A stretch of DNA of 64,000 bases from Haematococcus lacustris (lineage: Eukaryota > Chlorophyta > Chlorophyceae > Chlamydomonadales > Haematococcaceae). The DNA is taken from assembly GCA_030144725.1 (NCBI GenBank), contig JASKMD010000008.1, positions 19,248,676-19,312,675 of the forward strand, given 5' to 3'. The notes under the pieces were generated by a model. It did not search any database. It was not told the DNA's origin and saw only the letters and a list, made by a program, of their open reading frames with translations. Shown in pieces: positions 54,471 through 64,000 of this stretch. The number at the start of each line of letters is the position of its first letter. Within the stretch, counting starts at the first letter, position 1. The translations under genes were made by a program, and so were the position numbers.

Positions 54471-56480
54471 TAGCGGCAGCCAGGGCGGCGGACAAGAGTT
54501 AAAGCGTACCCTCCTCCCTCCTCGCTCTTCCCTCCTCCCTCTTCCCTCCTCCCTCCTCCCTACCACACTGCCCACCACCACCTGCCAGATCCCCCACTCC
54601 CCCTCTCCCTCCCCCTAAGGAATGATCAAGGGACCGCATGGAGCAAGCAGTGAGTGGCTAGCCCCACGCACATAAGTGACCCCTTGTGCCCAGCCTAACC
54701 CTCCCCATCAGTGGCCTCCTCCTCATCAGTGGCCTCCTCCTCATCCTAGCACGCCCCTTGTTTGCTGCAGGTGTGATGGTCAGCTCAGCAGCCAGAGCGG
54801 CAGCAAGGAGCAACAGGCCCCCTCCCCTCCCTCTCCCCTCCCCTCCACTCCACTCTTCTTTCCCATGCCTCTTCTCCCTCCTCCCCCTCACCTCCTCCCC
54901 CTCACCTCCTTCCCTCACACCCCCCTCCTCCTCCTCTCCCTCACCCTTACCCAGGCCAGGAGGAACATGGAGGTAAGGACTGTGTAACTGCCATGCTGAA
55001 CCCCTTGGCTCCCCCTTGTGCGCTCATCGTGCGACCATCGCTCCACCCCCTCCTCACCTCCTCCTCATCCTCACCCTCACCCTCACCCTTGGTGACTGTC
55101 ATCCTCACCCTCACCCTCACCCTTGGTGGCACCACCTGCCAGACCCACCACTCCCCAGGAGGCGCAACCAAGAGGAGCAGCCAAGAGGAGCAGCCAGGAG
55201 CGGCAGCCAGGAGCAGCAGCTAGGAGCGGCAGCCAGGAGTGGCAGCCAGGAGGCATGGGCAAGGCAAGTGGTTGGCCAAGGCCAAGAGGCCCATGCCCCC
55301 CACAGCCAGGAGGCACAGCCAGGAGGGAGGAGCAGCAGCCAACAAGGAGGCAGCAAGGATTCAGCAATGGCACATGGAGATAACAGTGAGTGGCCAGCCC
55401 CTTGCACATCAGTGGCCCCCATTGCCCAGCCTTACCGTGAGCACGCCCCTTGTTGCTTGCAGGTGTGACGGTCACACGCCCACCCCTTGCCCACCCCACC
55501 CCTCCCCTATCCCACCCCACCCCACCCCACCCCACCCCACCCCACCCCACCCCACCCCACCCCACCCCACCCCACCCCACCCCACCCCACCCCACCCCAC
55601 CCCACCCCACCCCACCCCACCCCACCCCACCCCACCCCACCCCACCCCACCCCACCCCACCCCACCCCACCCCACCCCACCCCACCCCACCCCACCCCCC
55701 CACCCCACCCCACCCCACCCCAGCAAACGGTGAGTGGCCAGCATGAAGCAGATTTGTGGCTCTTGGTACCAAGCCTGATGGCTAGCATGCCCCTTGTTTG
55801 CTGCAGGTCTAATGTTTACACCCTTCCCTTGTCCTTCCCCTTACCCACAAACTCACCCGTGTGCTCCGCTTCCCCCCTCCTGTGCTACACTGCAGCCCCT
55901 CCCCTACCTTACCCTCACACTTCCAGCAGCCAAGAGCAGCAGGTAGGAGGCGCTTGGAGCGGCAGCCAGGACTTCCGGTGAGTGCACATGCTTGGGAGGT
56001 GTCAGCCTAGCCTTCCCGGTTCTGGTCATGCATGTCCTAATCCATCTGCTTGCTGGCTGATGTTTGATTGCAGTTGTCGACAGCTGGAGCATGGCAGGTG
56101 AAGCATGGCCGGGTTGATTGCAAGCATGGCGGTAGAGCAGCAACCAACAAGGAGCCAGCAAGGACCGTACCCTCCTCGTACCCCGTACCCTCCCCCGGCG
56201 TCGTGACATGGAGCATAACTGTAAGTGGCCAGTCCCTGCACATGAGTGGTCCCCAATGCCAAGCCTAAATGCAAGGATGCCTCTTGCTGCCGCAGGTCTG
56301 ATGGTCACACTGCTGCCCCTTGCCCCCTTCCCCCTTCCCCCTTCCCTGCCCAAGCCCACCACCACCACTTCCGAGTCTGCCACCTACCTACCCTCCTCCC
56401 CTCCTCCCCTCCTCCCCTCTTCTCTCCTCTCCCCCACCCAATGGCACCCAGCAGCCCTTGGCGTAGCAGCATGGAGCGGG
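54470..56480 (+). repeat. Array of intron-like modules, plus orientation
   Basis: Four related modules at 54650-54770, 55386-55462, 55730-55806 and 56221-56295 each begin GTGAGTGG or GTAAGTGG and end in TTGTTTGCTGCAG or a close variant, followed by GTSTGATGGTCA. They are 75-121 bp long, a size and form typical of short introns. Two further donor- and acceptor-like pairs (54974 and 55979-56073) are more diverged. Between modules lie pyrimidine-rich microsatellites and AGCAGC-rich sequence. No conserved protein frame joins the pieces. Confidence 0.7.
55512..55720 (+). repeat. (CCCCA)n pentanucleotide, about 42 copies
   Basis: Nearly perfect CCCCA run between two intron-like modules. The complementary strand is TGGGG, G-quadruplex-competent. 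Confidence 0.95.
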
Positions 56481-56575
56481 CAGCCTGGAGCGGGCAGCCC
56501 GGAGTGGGCAGCATGGAGCGGGCGGCCTGGAGCGGGCAGCCTGGAGCGGGCAGCCTGGAGTGGGCAACCTGGAGC

Positions 56576-56735
56576 CAAGCCTAGCCCAGCCTACCCCAGC
56601 CTAGCCTAGCCTAGCCTACCCCAGCCTAGCCTAGCCTAGCCTACCCCAGGCTAGCCTTGCCTAGGCTAGCCTACCCTAGCCTACCCTAGCCTAGCCTACC
56701 CCAGGCTAGCCCAGCCTAGCCTAGCCCAGCCTGAT
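56576..56735 (+). repeat. CTAGC/CTACC-type pentamer repeat
   Basis: Imperfect AGCCT/ACCCC repeats (CCTAGCCTACCCCAGCCTAG). No coding sense. Confidence 0.85.
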
Positions 56736-57005
56736 TTGGTGCCATGGGGCATAGACAGCAAGGCAAAGTGCTTAGCAGTCCCGTGATGAGGTGTTAGCCC
56801 ATAGCAATGAGGTGCAGCCAGTCCTTGTGGTTGTGCACATGGCATAGGTGGTGAGCAATGCATGAGTCGTTGTGTTGTTGTTGTAGTGATGTTGTGTGGT
56901 GTTGTTGTGTGGTGTTGTCACCTTGCATCAATGCATGTGCTTAGCACCAGCAATACATGCCGTTTGTTGTGGTGTTGCAAGGTGTTCGGGCGTCGTTGCA
57001 TACGT
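56736..57005. other. Spacer with GTTGT-rich stretch
   Basis: A GTTGTTG/GTGTTGT-rich segment lies at about 56868-56925. Nothing else is recognised. Confidence 0.4.
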
Positions 57006-57009
57006 TGTG

Positions 57010-57710
57010 GCAGGACCCTGTAGGCGTGTGGCAGGACCCTGTGAACGTGTGTCGTAGGAACCTGTAGCCGTGCGGCAGGACCCTGTGGGAATATGTCGTA
57101 GGACCCTGTAGCCGTGCGGCAGAACCCTGTGAGAATGTGTCGCAGAACCCTGTAGCCGTGCGGCAGGACCCTGTGAAACTTTAATGTAAGACCCTGTAGC
57201 CGTGCGGCAGAACCCTGTAGACAAGTGTCGCAGGACCCTGTAGGCGTGCGGCAGAACCCTGTAGACGTGTATCGTACGACCCTGTAGCCGTGCGGCAGAA
57301 CCCTGTGAGAATGTGTCGCAGAACCCTGTAGCCGTGCGGCAGGACCCTGTAAAACTGTGTCGTATGACCCTGTAGCCGTGCGGCAGGACCCTGTGAGAAT
57401 ATGTCGTAGGACCCTGTAGGCGTGCGGCAGAACCCTGTAGCCTAATGTGGCAGGACCCTGTAGCCGTGCGGCAGGACCCTGTAGCCTAATGTAGCAGGAC
57501 CCTGTAGGCGTGCGGCAAGACCCTGTAGACAAACGTCGCAGGACCCTGTAGCCGTGCGGCAGAACCCTGTGAGAATGTGACGCAGGACCCTGTAGGCGTG
57601 CGGCAGAACCCTGTAGACGTGTGTCGTAGGACCCTGTAGCCGTGCGGCAGAACCCTGTGGCCCAGGACCCTGTACAGGGTCGGTAGGACCCGGTACAGGG
57701 TTAGGTAACT
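57010..57710 (-). repeat. Satellite B, minus-oriented array
   Basis: The same family as 52140-53500 but reverse-complemented (CAGGACCCTGTA, GCGGCAGAACCCTGTAG). About 16 diverged units end in imperfect palindromes with CCCTGTACAGGG, mirroring the palindromic start at 51915. Confidence 0.95.
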
Positions 57711-57852
57711 TTTCAAATAGTTATAACATCGCAGCAACTTTGAGTTTTTCAATGATTACAACGGCGATGAGTCGGCCTTTCCTGGGGCTATCTGCAGTAT
57801 GCCTCCCGGGAAGAAATGACGTAGGCGACTTCCGGCCTTAATCGGCGCGAGT

Positions 57853-59682
57853 GTGTAGACACCTACAGTACTGTAGACACCTACAGTACTGTAGACACCT
57901 ACAGTACTGTAGACACCTACAGTACTGTAGACACCTACAGTACTGTAGACACCCTACAGTACTGTAGACACCTACAGTACTGTAGACACCCTACAGTACT
58001 GTAGACACCTACAGTACTGTAGACACCTACAGTACTGTAGACACCTACAGTACTGTAGACACCTACAGTACTGTAGACACCCTACAGTACTGTAGACACC
58101 TACAGTACTGTAGACACCTACAGTACTGTAGACACCCTACAGTACTGTAGACACCTACAGTACTGTAGACACCTACAGTACTGTAGACACCTACAGTACT
58201 GTAGACACCCTACAGTACTGTAGACACCTACAGTACTGTAGACACCTACAGTACTGTAGACACCTACAGTACTGTAGACACCTACAGTACTGTAGACCCC
58301 TACAGTACTGTAGACCCCTACAGTACTGTAGACACCCTACAGTACTGTAGACACCTACAGTACTGTAGACCCCTACAGTACTGTAGACCCCTACAGTACT
58401 GTAGACCCCTACAGTACTGTAGACACCCTACAGTACTGTAGACACCCTACAGTACTGTAGACACCTACAGTACTGTAGACACCTACAGTACTGTAGACAC
58501 CTACAGTACTGTAGACACCCTACAGTACTGTAGACACCTACAGTACTGTAGACACCTACAGTACTGTAGACATCCTACAGTACTGTAGATACCTACAGTA
58601 CTGTAGACACCTACAGTACTGTAGACACCCTACAGTACTGTAGACACCTACAGTACTGTAGACACCCTACAGTACTGTAGACACCTACAGTACTGTAGAC
58701 ATCCTACAGTACTGTAGATACCTACAGTACTGTAGACACCTACAGTACTGTAGACACCCTACAGTACTGTAGACACCTACAGTACTGTAGACACCTACAG
58801 TACTGTAGACACCTACAGTACTGTAGACACCTACAGTACTGTAGACACCCTACAGTACTGTAGACACCTACAGTACTGTAGACACCTACAGTACTGTAGA
58901 CACCCTACAGTACTGTAGACACCTACAGTACTGTAGACACCTACAGTACTGTAGACACCTACAGTACTGTAGACACCTACAGTACTGTAGACACCTACAG
59001 TACTGTAGACACCTACAGTACTGTAGACACCCTACAGTACTGTAGACACCTACAGTACTGTAGACACCCTACAGTACTGTAGACACCTACAGTACTGTAG
59101 ACACCTACAGTACTGTAGACACCTACAGTACTGTAGACACCTACAGTATTGTAGACACCCTACAGTACTGTTGACACCTACAGTACTGTAGACACCTACA
59201 GTACTGTAGACACCCTACAGTACTGTAGACACCTACAGTACTGTAGACACCTACAGTACTGTAGACACCTACAGTACTGTAGACCCCTACAGTACTGTAG
59301 ACACCTACAGTACTGTAGACACCCTACAGTACTGTAGACACCTACAGTACTGTAGACACCTACAGTACTGTAGACCCCTACAGTACTGTAGACCCCTACA
59401 GTACTGTAGACACCCTACAGTACTGTAGACACCCTACAGTACTGTAGACACCTACAGTACTGTAGACACCTACAGTACTGTAGACACCCTACAGTACTGT
59501 AGACACCTACAGTACTGTAGACACCCTACAGTACTGTAGACACCTACAGTACTGTAGACATCCTACAGTACTGTAGATACCTACAGTACTGTAGACACCT
59601 ACAGTACTGTAGACACCCTACAGTACTGTAGACACCTACAGTACTGTAGACACCTACAGTACTGTAGACACCTACAGTACTA
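57853..59682 (+). repeat. Palindromic satellite A, large array (about 99 units)
   Basis: Continuous 18/19-bp units. I noticed only two altered cores in 1.8 kb (one CTACAGTATTGTAG near 59141, one CTGTTG near 59170). Spacers vary: ACAC, ACACC, ACCC, ATAC and ACATC. The distinctive pair ACATCC...ATACC recurs near 58570, 58700 and 59560, so larger blocks were duplicated. The array ends by running into (GAA)n at 59684. Confidence 0.97.
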
Positions 59683-59699
59683 GAAGAAGAAGAAGAAGA

Positions 59700-60162
59700 C
59701 TACTCCGGTATTCACCGGCGTGCATTAAGGGAGGAGCTACCGCCTGGGGCGCGGCCTGCTCCCACCATCAAGCCAAAGAAGAGGCGTCCCCCCTACCCTC
59801 CCCCCCCTCTGGTAGCCCTGAGTCTGTAGCTTGTCTTTGCAATAGAATGGGCTGCCTCCATGGCGTGTCTAGTTAACTTGTTGAGCAGCTTGGTAGTGTT
59901 GGCTTGTGTGATCCCGAGGGCCAAGAGGTGTTGCCGTGTGTGCGCTTCGTAGGTTATGCCCCCTATGCCTAGTAGGATTGGTATGATAGCGACCATATCA
60001 CTCGTAGAAAAGATCGCATTATAAGTGCCACCTAAGGGTACTTTTTTTTCTGATGGAAGTCTTCAGTTTCTCATTGGCAAGCCAACGCACTTGGAAAAAA
60101 AAATCTACTCCAAGTGGCTGGCTAGATTCGATCGTTTGACTCTCATGCACTTCTGTGAGGGC
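59700..60162. other. Unassigned DNA right of satellite A
   Basis: Contains a short minus-strand frame beginning MVAIIPILLGIGGITYEAHT with a hydrophobic start (59996-59793). It could be a peptide-length remnant of a reverse transcriptase or integrase-like retroelement end, but I cannot support a family. Confidence 0.3.
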
Positions 60163-60272
60163 AACCAGTACTGGTTGAGGTCCAGTACTGGCTGCTAACC
60201 AGTACTGGACCTCAACCAGTACTGGTTTGCATCCAGTACTGGTTGCCATCCAGTACTGGTTGTCAGCTTTGG
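60163..60272. repeat. Satellite C founder cluster with 29-bp inverted arms
   Basis: Six copies of the perfect palindrome CCAGTACTGG. The arms at 60163-60191 and 60199-60227 are exact reverse complements over 29 bases with a 7-base loop, each arm itself containing two palindromic cores. Confidence 0.95.
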
Positions 60273-60930
60273 CAGGGTTAGGCATGGAGATTTCAAAGTT
60301 TCCGCGTATCACATTCAAGCTTTCCCATGTGTAGTACTTGCATCGCTGGTCTTAGCGCTTCGCTGTAAGCTCCCCAACGGTTGTCTACGTCGATGTGCGA
60401 TGTGCGATGTCCAGTCGATGTGCGCTACAATGTGCGCTTGTGATGGGTTAACAACTCTCCATACTGCCAAGTCGTTCTGATGTGCGATGTCCAGTCGATT
60501 TGCGCTATCATGTGGGCTCGTAATGGGTTAACATCTCTCTATAATGTCAAGTCCTATGGATGAAGCGAGTATGCTTACAGACAATTGGACGATAGCTGAA
60601 GGGTTAGGGCTGAGGACTGAGGTCAGGGCTGGGAGCCTTGGTTAGGTACTGTATAGGCACCGACTACAACAAGAGGACAACACGCTATAACACATTGCAT
60701 GTGCTATCACTCACTAAGCAATGTCATTGAGATTACTATGTACGTGTGTTTGTTATCACTGTCATCAACATTACATAGTACACTGCTTCGCATGCTATGT
60801 AGCATCAACCAAGACACTCCATCCGTCCTCTATCTCATTCCCTTGTAATGCAAGGCGACCTCATTGTAATGAAGGTAGTCGTCCAAGCTCCAGCCCCTGC
60901 AAAGTGACACAGAGTCTGGCTGGCTGGCTG
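60273..60930. other. Spacer between satellite C clusters
   Basis: Two partly repeated blocks with GATGTGCGATGTCCAGTCGAT occur at about 60395-60420 and 60479-60500, followed by GCGCTA.ATGTG and TAATGGGTTAACA. No gene recognised. Confidence 0.45.
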
Positions 60931-61422
60931 TGACCAGTACTGGCTGGCTGTGACCAGTACTGGCTGGCTGGCTGTGACCAGTACTGGCTGGCTGTGACCA
61001 GTACTGGCTGGCGTGACCAGTACTGGCTGGCTGGCTGTGACCAGTACTGGCTGGCTGGACCAGTACTGGCTGGCTGGCTGTGACCAGTACTGGCTGGCTG
61101 TGACCAGTACTGGCTGTGCTGTGACCAGTACTGGCTGGCTGGCTGTGACCAGTACTGGCTGGCTGACCAGTACTGGCTGGCTGGCTGTGACCAGTACTGG
61201 CTGGCTGACCAGTACTGGCTGGCTGGCTGTGACCAGTACTGGCTGGCTGACCAGTACTGGCTGGCTGGCTGTGACCAGTACTGGCTGGCTGTGACCAGTA
61301 CTGGCTGGCTGGCTGTGACCAGTACTGGCTGGCTGGCTGTGACCAGTACTGGCTGGCTGTGACCAGTACTGGCTGGCTGTGACCAGTACTGGCTGGCTGT
61401 GACCAGTACTGGCTGGCTGTGA
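60931..61422 (+). repeat. Satellite C, main array
   Basis: About 23 units of 20 or 24 bp, CTGGCTGTGACCAGTACTGG with an optional extra CTGG. The 10-bp core CCAGTACTGG is preserved in every unit. Confidence 0.97.
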
Positions 61423-61850
61423 CACGCAGCAGCAGCAGGGGGGCAGGGGGGCAGGGGAGCAGCAGCAGCATGGGGGCAGGGGGGCTGCAACAGCAGATAG
61501 TAGGCAGCAGATAGTAGGCGCAACCAGGGTTCAGCAGCAGGGTTTCAGCAGCAGCAGCAGCAGTAGGGGGGGCAGCAGCAGCAGCAGCAGCAGTAGGGGG
61601 GCAGCAGCAGCAGGGGGGCAGTGGGGCAGCAGCAGCAGTAGGGGGGCAGCAGCAGCAGTAGGGGGGCAGCAGCAGCAGCAGCAGGGGGGGGGCAGTGGGG
61701 CAGCAGCAGCAGTAGGGGGGCAGCCGCAGCAGTAGGGGGGCAGCCGCAGCAGTAGGGGGGCAGCAGCAGCAGCAGCAGGGGGGGAGGGGGGCTGCAGCAG
61801 CAGCAGCAGGGGGGGCAGGGGGGCTGCAGCAACAGATAGTAGGGGCACTA
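61423..61850 (+). repeat. CAG/GGGGGG-rich compound microsatellite
   Basis: Alternating CAGCAGCAG and G6-8 runs (GCAGCAGCAGTAGGGGGGC). Open frames on either strand are homopolymeric artefacts. Confidence 0.9.
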
Positions 61851-63630
61851 TCGCACCTACCTACCTTTTGGCTGCTTGATGACTGCTGCTGGAAAGGGGG
61901 TGGGAGTGGAGGAGTGAAGGCGGGGAGGGAGGGTAGATGTGGAAGGCAGGGAGGCGGGAGGCGGGGGAGGCGATAGGCAGGGAGGCGGGAGGCGGGAGGC
62001 TCAACCGGGTTGGGCTGGGCGGGGCTGGGTTGGGTTGGGGGCATGGGTTGGGTTGGGTGGGAGTGGAGGAGGTGGGAAAGGAGGTGGAGGAAAGGGGGTG
62101 GGAGTGGAGGAGTGAAGGCGGGGGTGGGGGCGGGGGAGGGAGCGGGGGCGGGGGAGGATGAATTGGGAGGGGGTGGTTGTGTAGGGGGCCCATCAGACCT
62201 GCAATCAAGGGGCGTGCACGTGATGTAGGGTGTCCAGGCTGGGCACTGTGTTAGCTATCACCGCGGCCTCACCTTTGTGGTCCTCCTGGCCTCCTACCTG
62301 CTCACCCCTGGCAACATATCCCATGCGCCAGTGGGTTGGGGCTGTGATGGGGTGTGTAGTAGTGTGTAGGGAAGGGAAGGTGGGGTGAGGTGGGGGCTGC
62401 GATGCCACGTCAATCAAAGGGTGGGAGAGGGGAAGGGTAGGCTTGACAAGCATGGGAGAGAGGGAGAGGGGGAAGGGAGGGGGTGGTGGTGGTGGTGGTA
62501 GTGGCAAGAGGGTGGATGGGGTGGGCTATCACTTGGCTGCTGGGATGTCAAGAGGAGAGGTAACAGGGAGGGGGAAAGTGGGGGTGGGGAGAGGTGGATG
62601 TGGAGGGACGACCAGCTTGGCGATGGTGGTGGGCGTGGGAAATGGGAGGAAAAGGGGAAGGGTGTGACGATCAACCCTGCAGCGGGACAAGGGGCATGCT
62701 AGCGGTTAGTGTAGGTACAGGGTGCCACATACCTACACTCACCTTTTGCTGGAATGGGGTGTATATGCGTGTAGATGGTGAGGGTGAGGAGGCGGAGGGG
62801 GAAGATGACTGCTGCTGTTGCTGGAGGGGGTAATAGGACCCAGAGGGGGACGGGATGCCGGAGTAGCGGGGGAGGGGAGGTAGAGGAGGAAGGGGAGGGA
62901 AGGGAAGGGGAGGTCCATGGGGAAGGCTCGAGGGAAGGCCGGGATGATGGAGTAGCGGGGGAGGGGAGGTAGAGGAGGAAGGGGAGGGAAGGGAAGGGGA
63001 GGTCCATGGGGAAGGCTCGAGGGAAGGTTCGAGGGAGGGGGAAGGGATCTGTATAGGGTGAGGGCATGGGCGGGGGTGGGGGCGGGGGAGGGAGCGGGGG
63101 AGGATGAGTTGGGGAGGGGTGGGGGCGGGGGAAGGAGCGGGGGAGGATGAGTTGGGGAGGGGTGGTTGTGTAGGGGAAAGGGAAGGGGAGCGGCGGTGCC
63201 CATCAGACCTGCAGCCAAGGGGCGTGCACGTGACGTAGTAGATCTGGCTAGGAAACAGGTGTTAGCCACTAACTGGTAACCACTCACTCCTTACCTGTAG
63301 CGACTTGTAGCCTATCACTAGCAGGAAGGAGGAAGTGAGCGAAAGGGCAGAGAGAAGAGGGTGATGAGGGGGACGAGGGGGTGTGTTTGGGAGAGGTGGT
63401 GGGTAGCGCCATGGTAGGTTGGTGAAGGGTGGGGGGCTTGCTCTTGGCTGCTGGGAGGGAGGGTACTAGGTAACACCGTCAGACCTGTAGCAAACACGGG
63501 GCGTACTAGCACAAACAATGACAGGGGGGCTAGCCACTCACTCCTTACCTGTAGCCACCATCAGCCACTCACTGGCAGGAAGGATGAAGGGTGAAGGATG
63601 AAGGATGTGGGAGGTGGGAGGGAGGCAGGA
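61851..63630 (-). repeat. Array of intron-like modules, minus orientation
   Basis: The same family as 54470-56480, reverse-complemented. On the minus strand, copies end in GCACGCCCCTTG...TGCAGGTCTGATGG at about 62190-62215, 62677-62700, 63205-63230 and 63485-63505. The donors are GTGAGTGTAGG at 62742, GTAAGGAGTG at 63294 and a like one near 63552. The module 62742-62677 is 66 bp and 63294-63209 is 86 bp. Purine-rich microsatellite separates them. A 100-bp block at about 62865-62950 is repeated at about 62940-63020. Confidence 0.65.
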
Positions 63631-63645
63631 AGGCAGGGAGGCAGG

Positions 63646-64000
63646 GAGGCAGGGAGGGAGGGAGGGAGGGAGGGAGGGAGGGAGGGAGGGAGGGAGGGAG
63701 GGAGGGAGGGAGGGAGGGAGGGAGGGAGGGAGGGAGGGAGGGAGGGAGGGAGGGAGGGAGGGAGGGAGGGAGGGAGGGAGGGAGGGAGGGAGGGAGGGAG
63801 GGAGGGAGGGAGGGAGGGAGGGAGGGAGGGAGGGAGGGAGGGAGGGAGGGAGGGAGGGAGGGAGGGAGGGAGGGAGGGAGGGAGGGAGGGAGGGAGGGAG
63901 GGAGGGAGGGAGGGAGGGAGGGAGGGAGGGAGGGAGGGAGGGAGGGAGGGAGGGAGGGAGGGAGGGAGGGAGGGAGGGAGGGAGGGAGGGAGGGAGGGAG
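63646..64000 (+). repeat. (GGGA)n tetranucleotide running off the window
   Basis: About 86 uninterrupted GGGA units reach the last base of the window. The run is pure purine on this strand, so it can form triplex or quadruplex structures. Confidence 0.98.

Noticed and set aside
55083..55788. Glycine/tryptophan-rich and proline/histidine-rich frames around 55.5 kb
   Set aside because: They are pure translations of the (CCCCA)n pentamer on either strand.
50953..59682. CRISPR-like array (short repeat with spacers)
   Set aside because: The conserved part is 14 bp, the spacers are 4-5 bp and nearly identical, the repeat is palindromic satellite DNA, and the context is eukaryotic with no cas genes.

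Overview
The window looks like nuclear DNA of a chlamydomonadalean (volvocine-type) green alga, possibly Haematococcus-like. The evidence is: short exons with good GT/CAG splice sites, TGTAA polyadenylation signals, polyproline cell-surface protein coding, dense micro- and minisatellites, and a vertebrate-type (TTAGGG)n tract. The genus is inference. All exon models were built by eye from splice sites, reading phase and protein-family similarity; no transcript or database was used.

Layout, left to right. 0.5-1.1 kb: last two exons of an acidic-tailed RWDD1-like protein. 2.2-3.2 kb: a five-exon SHAQKYF-type two-repeat MYB factor. 3.2-13.9 kb: a transposon-rich island. It holds a fragment of a TnpB/Fanzor-like protein and two nearly identical 3.5-kb hAT transposons in opposite orientation, each with its own 8-bp target duplication. 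Both carry the same frameshift and the same nonsense codon. A paralogous, uninserted copy of the target lies at 12.4-12.6 kb. 13.9-17.6 kb: a complete nine-exon cyclin L with an RS-rich tail. 18.5-31.1 kb: a complete 23-exon second-largest subunit of RNA polymerase I (1,235 aa in my model), whose introns hold a 43-bp VNTR with a 500-base assembly gap and several microsatellites. 31.4-37.3 kb: a polyproline extracellular protein joined to a hedgehog-type Hint domain. 37.3-43.3 kb: mostly decayed DNA with an interstitial telomere tract and a 1.1-kb duplicate of the Pol I subunit 3' end. 43.3-44.2 kb: molybdopterin synthase large subunit. 44.6-48.9 kb, minus strand: a selenocysteine lyase/cysteine desulfurase, convergent with it.

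49-64 kb has no gene I can support. It is built of satellites whose units contain perfect palindromes centred on GTAC: an 18/19-bp family, a 44-bp family and a 20/24-bp family. With these lie a dispersed repeat shared with 13.2 kb and a family of intron-like modules (GTGAGT...TGCAG) in plus orientation at 54.6-56.3 kb and minus orientation at 62.2-63.6 kb. The window ends inside a (GGGA)n tract.

Functional links are modest. RNA polymerase I (rRNA synthesis), cyclin L (splicing/CDK11) and the MYB are housekeeping or regulatory. The molybdopterin synthase and the PLP sulfur/selenium enzyme are adjacent, and cysteine-desulfurase sulfur feeds molybdopterin synthesis. The strongest candidates for something undescribed are the palindromic-core satellites, the intron-like repeat modules, and the pair of defective but evidently mobilised hAT copies.
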